From contig NZ_CP082326.1 in the NCBI RefSeq assembly GCF_019884785.1, positions 1,171,355-1,235,354 of the forward strand: a stretch of 64,000 bases of DNA, written 5' to 3'. The position numbers and the translations under genes are program-made. Of this stretch, positions 62,726 to 64,000 are shown one piece after another; position 1 is the stretch's first letter, and every line of letters begins with the position of its first letter. The DNA comes from Crassaminicella profunda (GTDB lineage Bacteria > Bacillota > Clostridia > Peptostreptococcales > Thermotaleaceae). The notes beneath the pieces are model-generated. The model did not search any database. It saw only the letters and a program-made list of their open reading frames with translations, and was not told where the DNA came from.

Positions 62726-62760
62726 AAAAAGGACTTTATTTCAGAATAAAGTCCTTTTTT
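62726..62760 (+). terminator. Terminator of the DMT transporter
   Basis: AAAAGGACTTTATT-TCAG-AATAAAGTCCTTTT. Positions 62761-63071 contain no gene; GAGTAT and ATACTC flank a 30-nt loop near 62956-62997, of unclear meaning. Confidence 0.9.
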
Positions 62761-63071
62761 AGAGTAAACACATACCAAATATTAACAAATAATGAGAGAA
62801 CCTTTATATAAAAATTATAACTTCAAATAACTAGTGGAGAGAAGTAATAATAACATTATTCAAAGAACTATGGGAATTGATATATATTTTCAATAAAGAT
62901 AAAATGATTTGTATGAGTGAACGGGTTTAATAAGATTGAACAAAAGATATTGAGATGAGTATGTTCTTAATAGGAATCAATTTATATGTATACTCATAGA
63001 AATAGGAGTTTTATAAAAAGATAAAATCATTTAATTTCTAAAAGCATAAGCAGTTAAAATGGGGGAGAATT

Positions 63072-63773
63072 ATGGAGAAAAATCTTTTAAGTATTGATTG
63101 GGATTACTTCATTCCTATCAAGAAGGAATGGTGCGGTTCATATATAGAAAATAAAAGAAATATAAGTAAGATTTGGTACAATCGCTATATAAGCAATAAC
63201 ATGATAGAAAATAATTTAGAAGAATCTATTCATGTTGGTTCAGAATGCAATGATTTTTGGGATAAAATAAAAAAATACTTTAACATTTCAAAATCCGTTA
63301 AAGTATTCATTTCAGATTCCCATAAGTTATCGTATAAAATTGCAAAAGAAAATGCATGTAACAAGGTATTTTCTTTTGATGCTCACTCTGATTTAGGATA
63401 TGGAGGATTAAAATCTCTTGATTTTGAATTGAATTGTGCCAATTGGCTAGGAAAGCTTTTAAAGGACTGCGTGATTAAAAAAGCAAATATTATATATAGT
63501 CCCTATTCCTATGAGAAGAAAGAAGATTTTAACGAAATGAATACAAAATTTAACATTGATTATTGCAATTTAAAAAAATTAAAGGAAAAGGAAGATGTAA
63601 CTGTTATTCATATTTGTAGATCTGGTGCATGGACACCACCTTGGTTAGATTGTAAGTTTAGGAAATTTGTAAAAAATTTAAAATTACCTTATAAAGTAAT
63701 CAATTGTCCTAATAGAGAATGGAACATAGAGAATTTAACATTATCAGAGCAGCTTGATTATATACTATGTTGA
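63072..63773 (+). CDS. Arginase/ureohydrolase-like protein of unknown function
   Basis: 233 aa. LSIDWDYFIP at the N-terminus and KVFSFDAHSDLGYGG resemble the metal-binding strands of ureohydrolase-fold proteins (DAHxD-like). HICRSGAWTPPWLD and a Cys-rich composition are unusual. The match is motif-level only. ATG after GGGGGAG. Confidence 0.55.
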   Translation: MEKNLLSIDWDYFIPIKKEWCGSYIENKRNISKIWYNRYISNNMIENNLEESIHVGSECNDFWDKIKKYFNISKSVKVFISDSHKLSYKIAKENACNKVFSFDAHSDLGYGGLKSLDFELNCANWLGKLLKDCVIKKANIIYSPYSYEKKEDFNEMNTKFNIDYCNLKKLKEKEDVTVIHICRSGAWTPPWLDCKFRKFVKNLKLPYKVINCPNREWNIENLTLSEQLDYILC

Positions 63774-63875
63774 TAAAATATTAATCCATAATGGTATTGA
63801 AAGAAATAGTTCCCCTTTTTAAGTAGAGACATAAAATAAATAATAGACATATTAAAAGGTAAAGGGGGAAGGATT

Positions 63876-64000
63876 TTGAGTAGGCTCAATCCTGATAAAC
63901 TTTCTACAACATTTATTCCGCCAATTACTAAAGAAAATCCTATTATACCTAGAAAATACACACTAACCCATTCAGATATTACTGGTGAACTATTTTTAAC
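63876..64000 (+). CDS. Staygreen-family protein, 5' end
   Basis: TTG start after GGGGGAAGG; LNPDKLSTTFIPPIT, PRKYTLTHSDITGELFL match the N-terminus of the staygreen family (Mg-dechelatase homologues known in plants and some anaerobes). Truncated by the window end. The function in a non-photosynthetic bacterium is uncertain. Confidence 0.75.
   Translation, partial: MSRLNPDKLSTTFIPPITKENPIIPRKYTLTHSDITGELFL

Noticed and set aside
63758-63961. 67-codon frame on the minus strand
   Set aside because: It overlaps the staygreen start on the plus strand and has no ribosome binding site.

Overview
The window is low-GC DNA from a spore-forming anaerobic member of the Clostridia. The evidence is the complete spoIIA-sigF and spoVA operons, an alpha/beta-type SASP gene, superoxide reductase, indolepyruvate:ferredoxin oxidoreductase with phosphate butyryltransferase, a T-box argS leader, and frequent TTG starts behind strong GGAGG sites. 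The two 16S genes are clostridial; I do not name a genus.

Layout. 1-2.3 kb (minus strand): a dicarboxylate/amino-acid symporter followed by an Asp/Glu racemase. 2.5-12.1 kb: T-box-argS, two radical SAM proteins, an amidase-like protein, membrane proteins, an MFS transporter and a TPR protein. 12.3-15.6 kb: ptb-iorA-iorB, for amino-acid (2-oxoacid) fermentation. 15.9-34.75 kb: a stable-RNA region with two rRNA operons and 54 tRNA genes. Operon A is 16S-tRNA-Ala-23S-5S-16 tRNAs. It is followed by a near-identical copy of the 16-tRNA block with its own promoters. Operon B is 16S-23S. It is followed by a separately promoted 5S and 21 tRNAs. SASP, thymidine kinase and several very small genes lie between the two operons. 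34.8-41.3 kb: an exonuclease-like protein, an HD-GYP phosphodiesterase, asparaginase, and cysteine desulfurase-thiI. 41.4-48.4 kb: spoIIAA-spoIIAB-sigF, then spoVAA-AB-AC-AD-AE-AEa-AF with two extra small ORFs. 48.4-64 kb: a class A PBP, a PyrR-regulated uracil permease, a LexA-box DUF457 gene, superoxide reductase, a prolyl-tRNA editing protein, an ABC-class ATPase, D-serine dehydratase, sfsA, a DMT transporter, an arginase-like protein, and the start of a staygreen-family gene.

The most unusual content is in the tRNA blocks. First, units of 118-119 nt sit inside tRNA-Gly(GCC), tRNA-Gly(TCC) and tRNA-Thr(TGT). Each unit is a copy of the tRNA 5' part (mature 5' end to the GGTA of the D-loop) plus a conserved segment of about 97 nt, and the complete tRNA follows. 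Paralogous blocks in this same window hold both filled and empty sites. The segment has a hairpin with compensatory base changes and a possible GNRA-capped hairpin. Second, a family of two-hairpin leaders of about 64-72 nt ends in GCAGCAT or GAAGCAT exactly at the mature 5' end of 23S, 5S, tRNA-Leu, tRNA-fMet, tRNA-Pro, or the tRNA-Thr half-copy, with covarying stems. I do not recognise either family. The two rRNA operons also differ in 16S helix 6, in a 100-nt part of 23S domain I, and in 5S.
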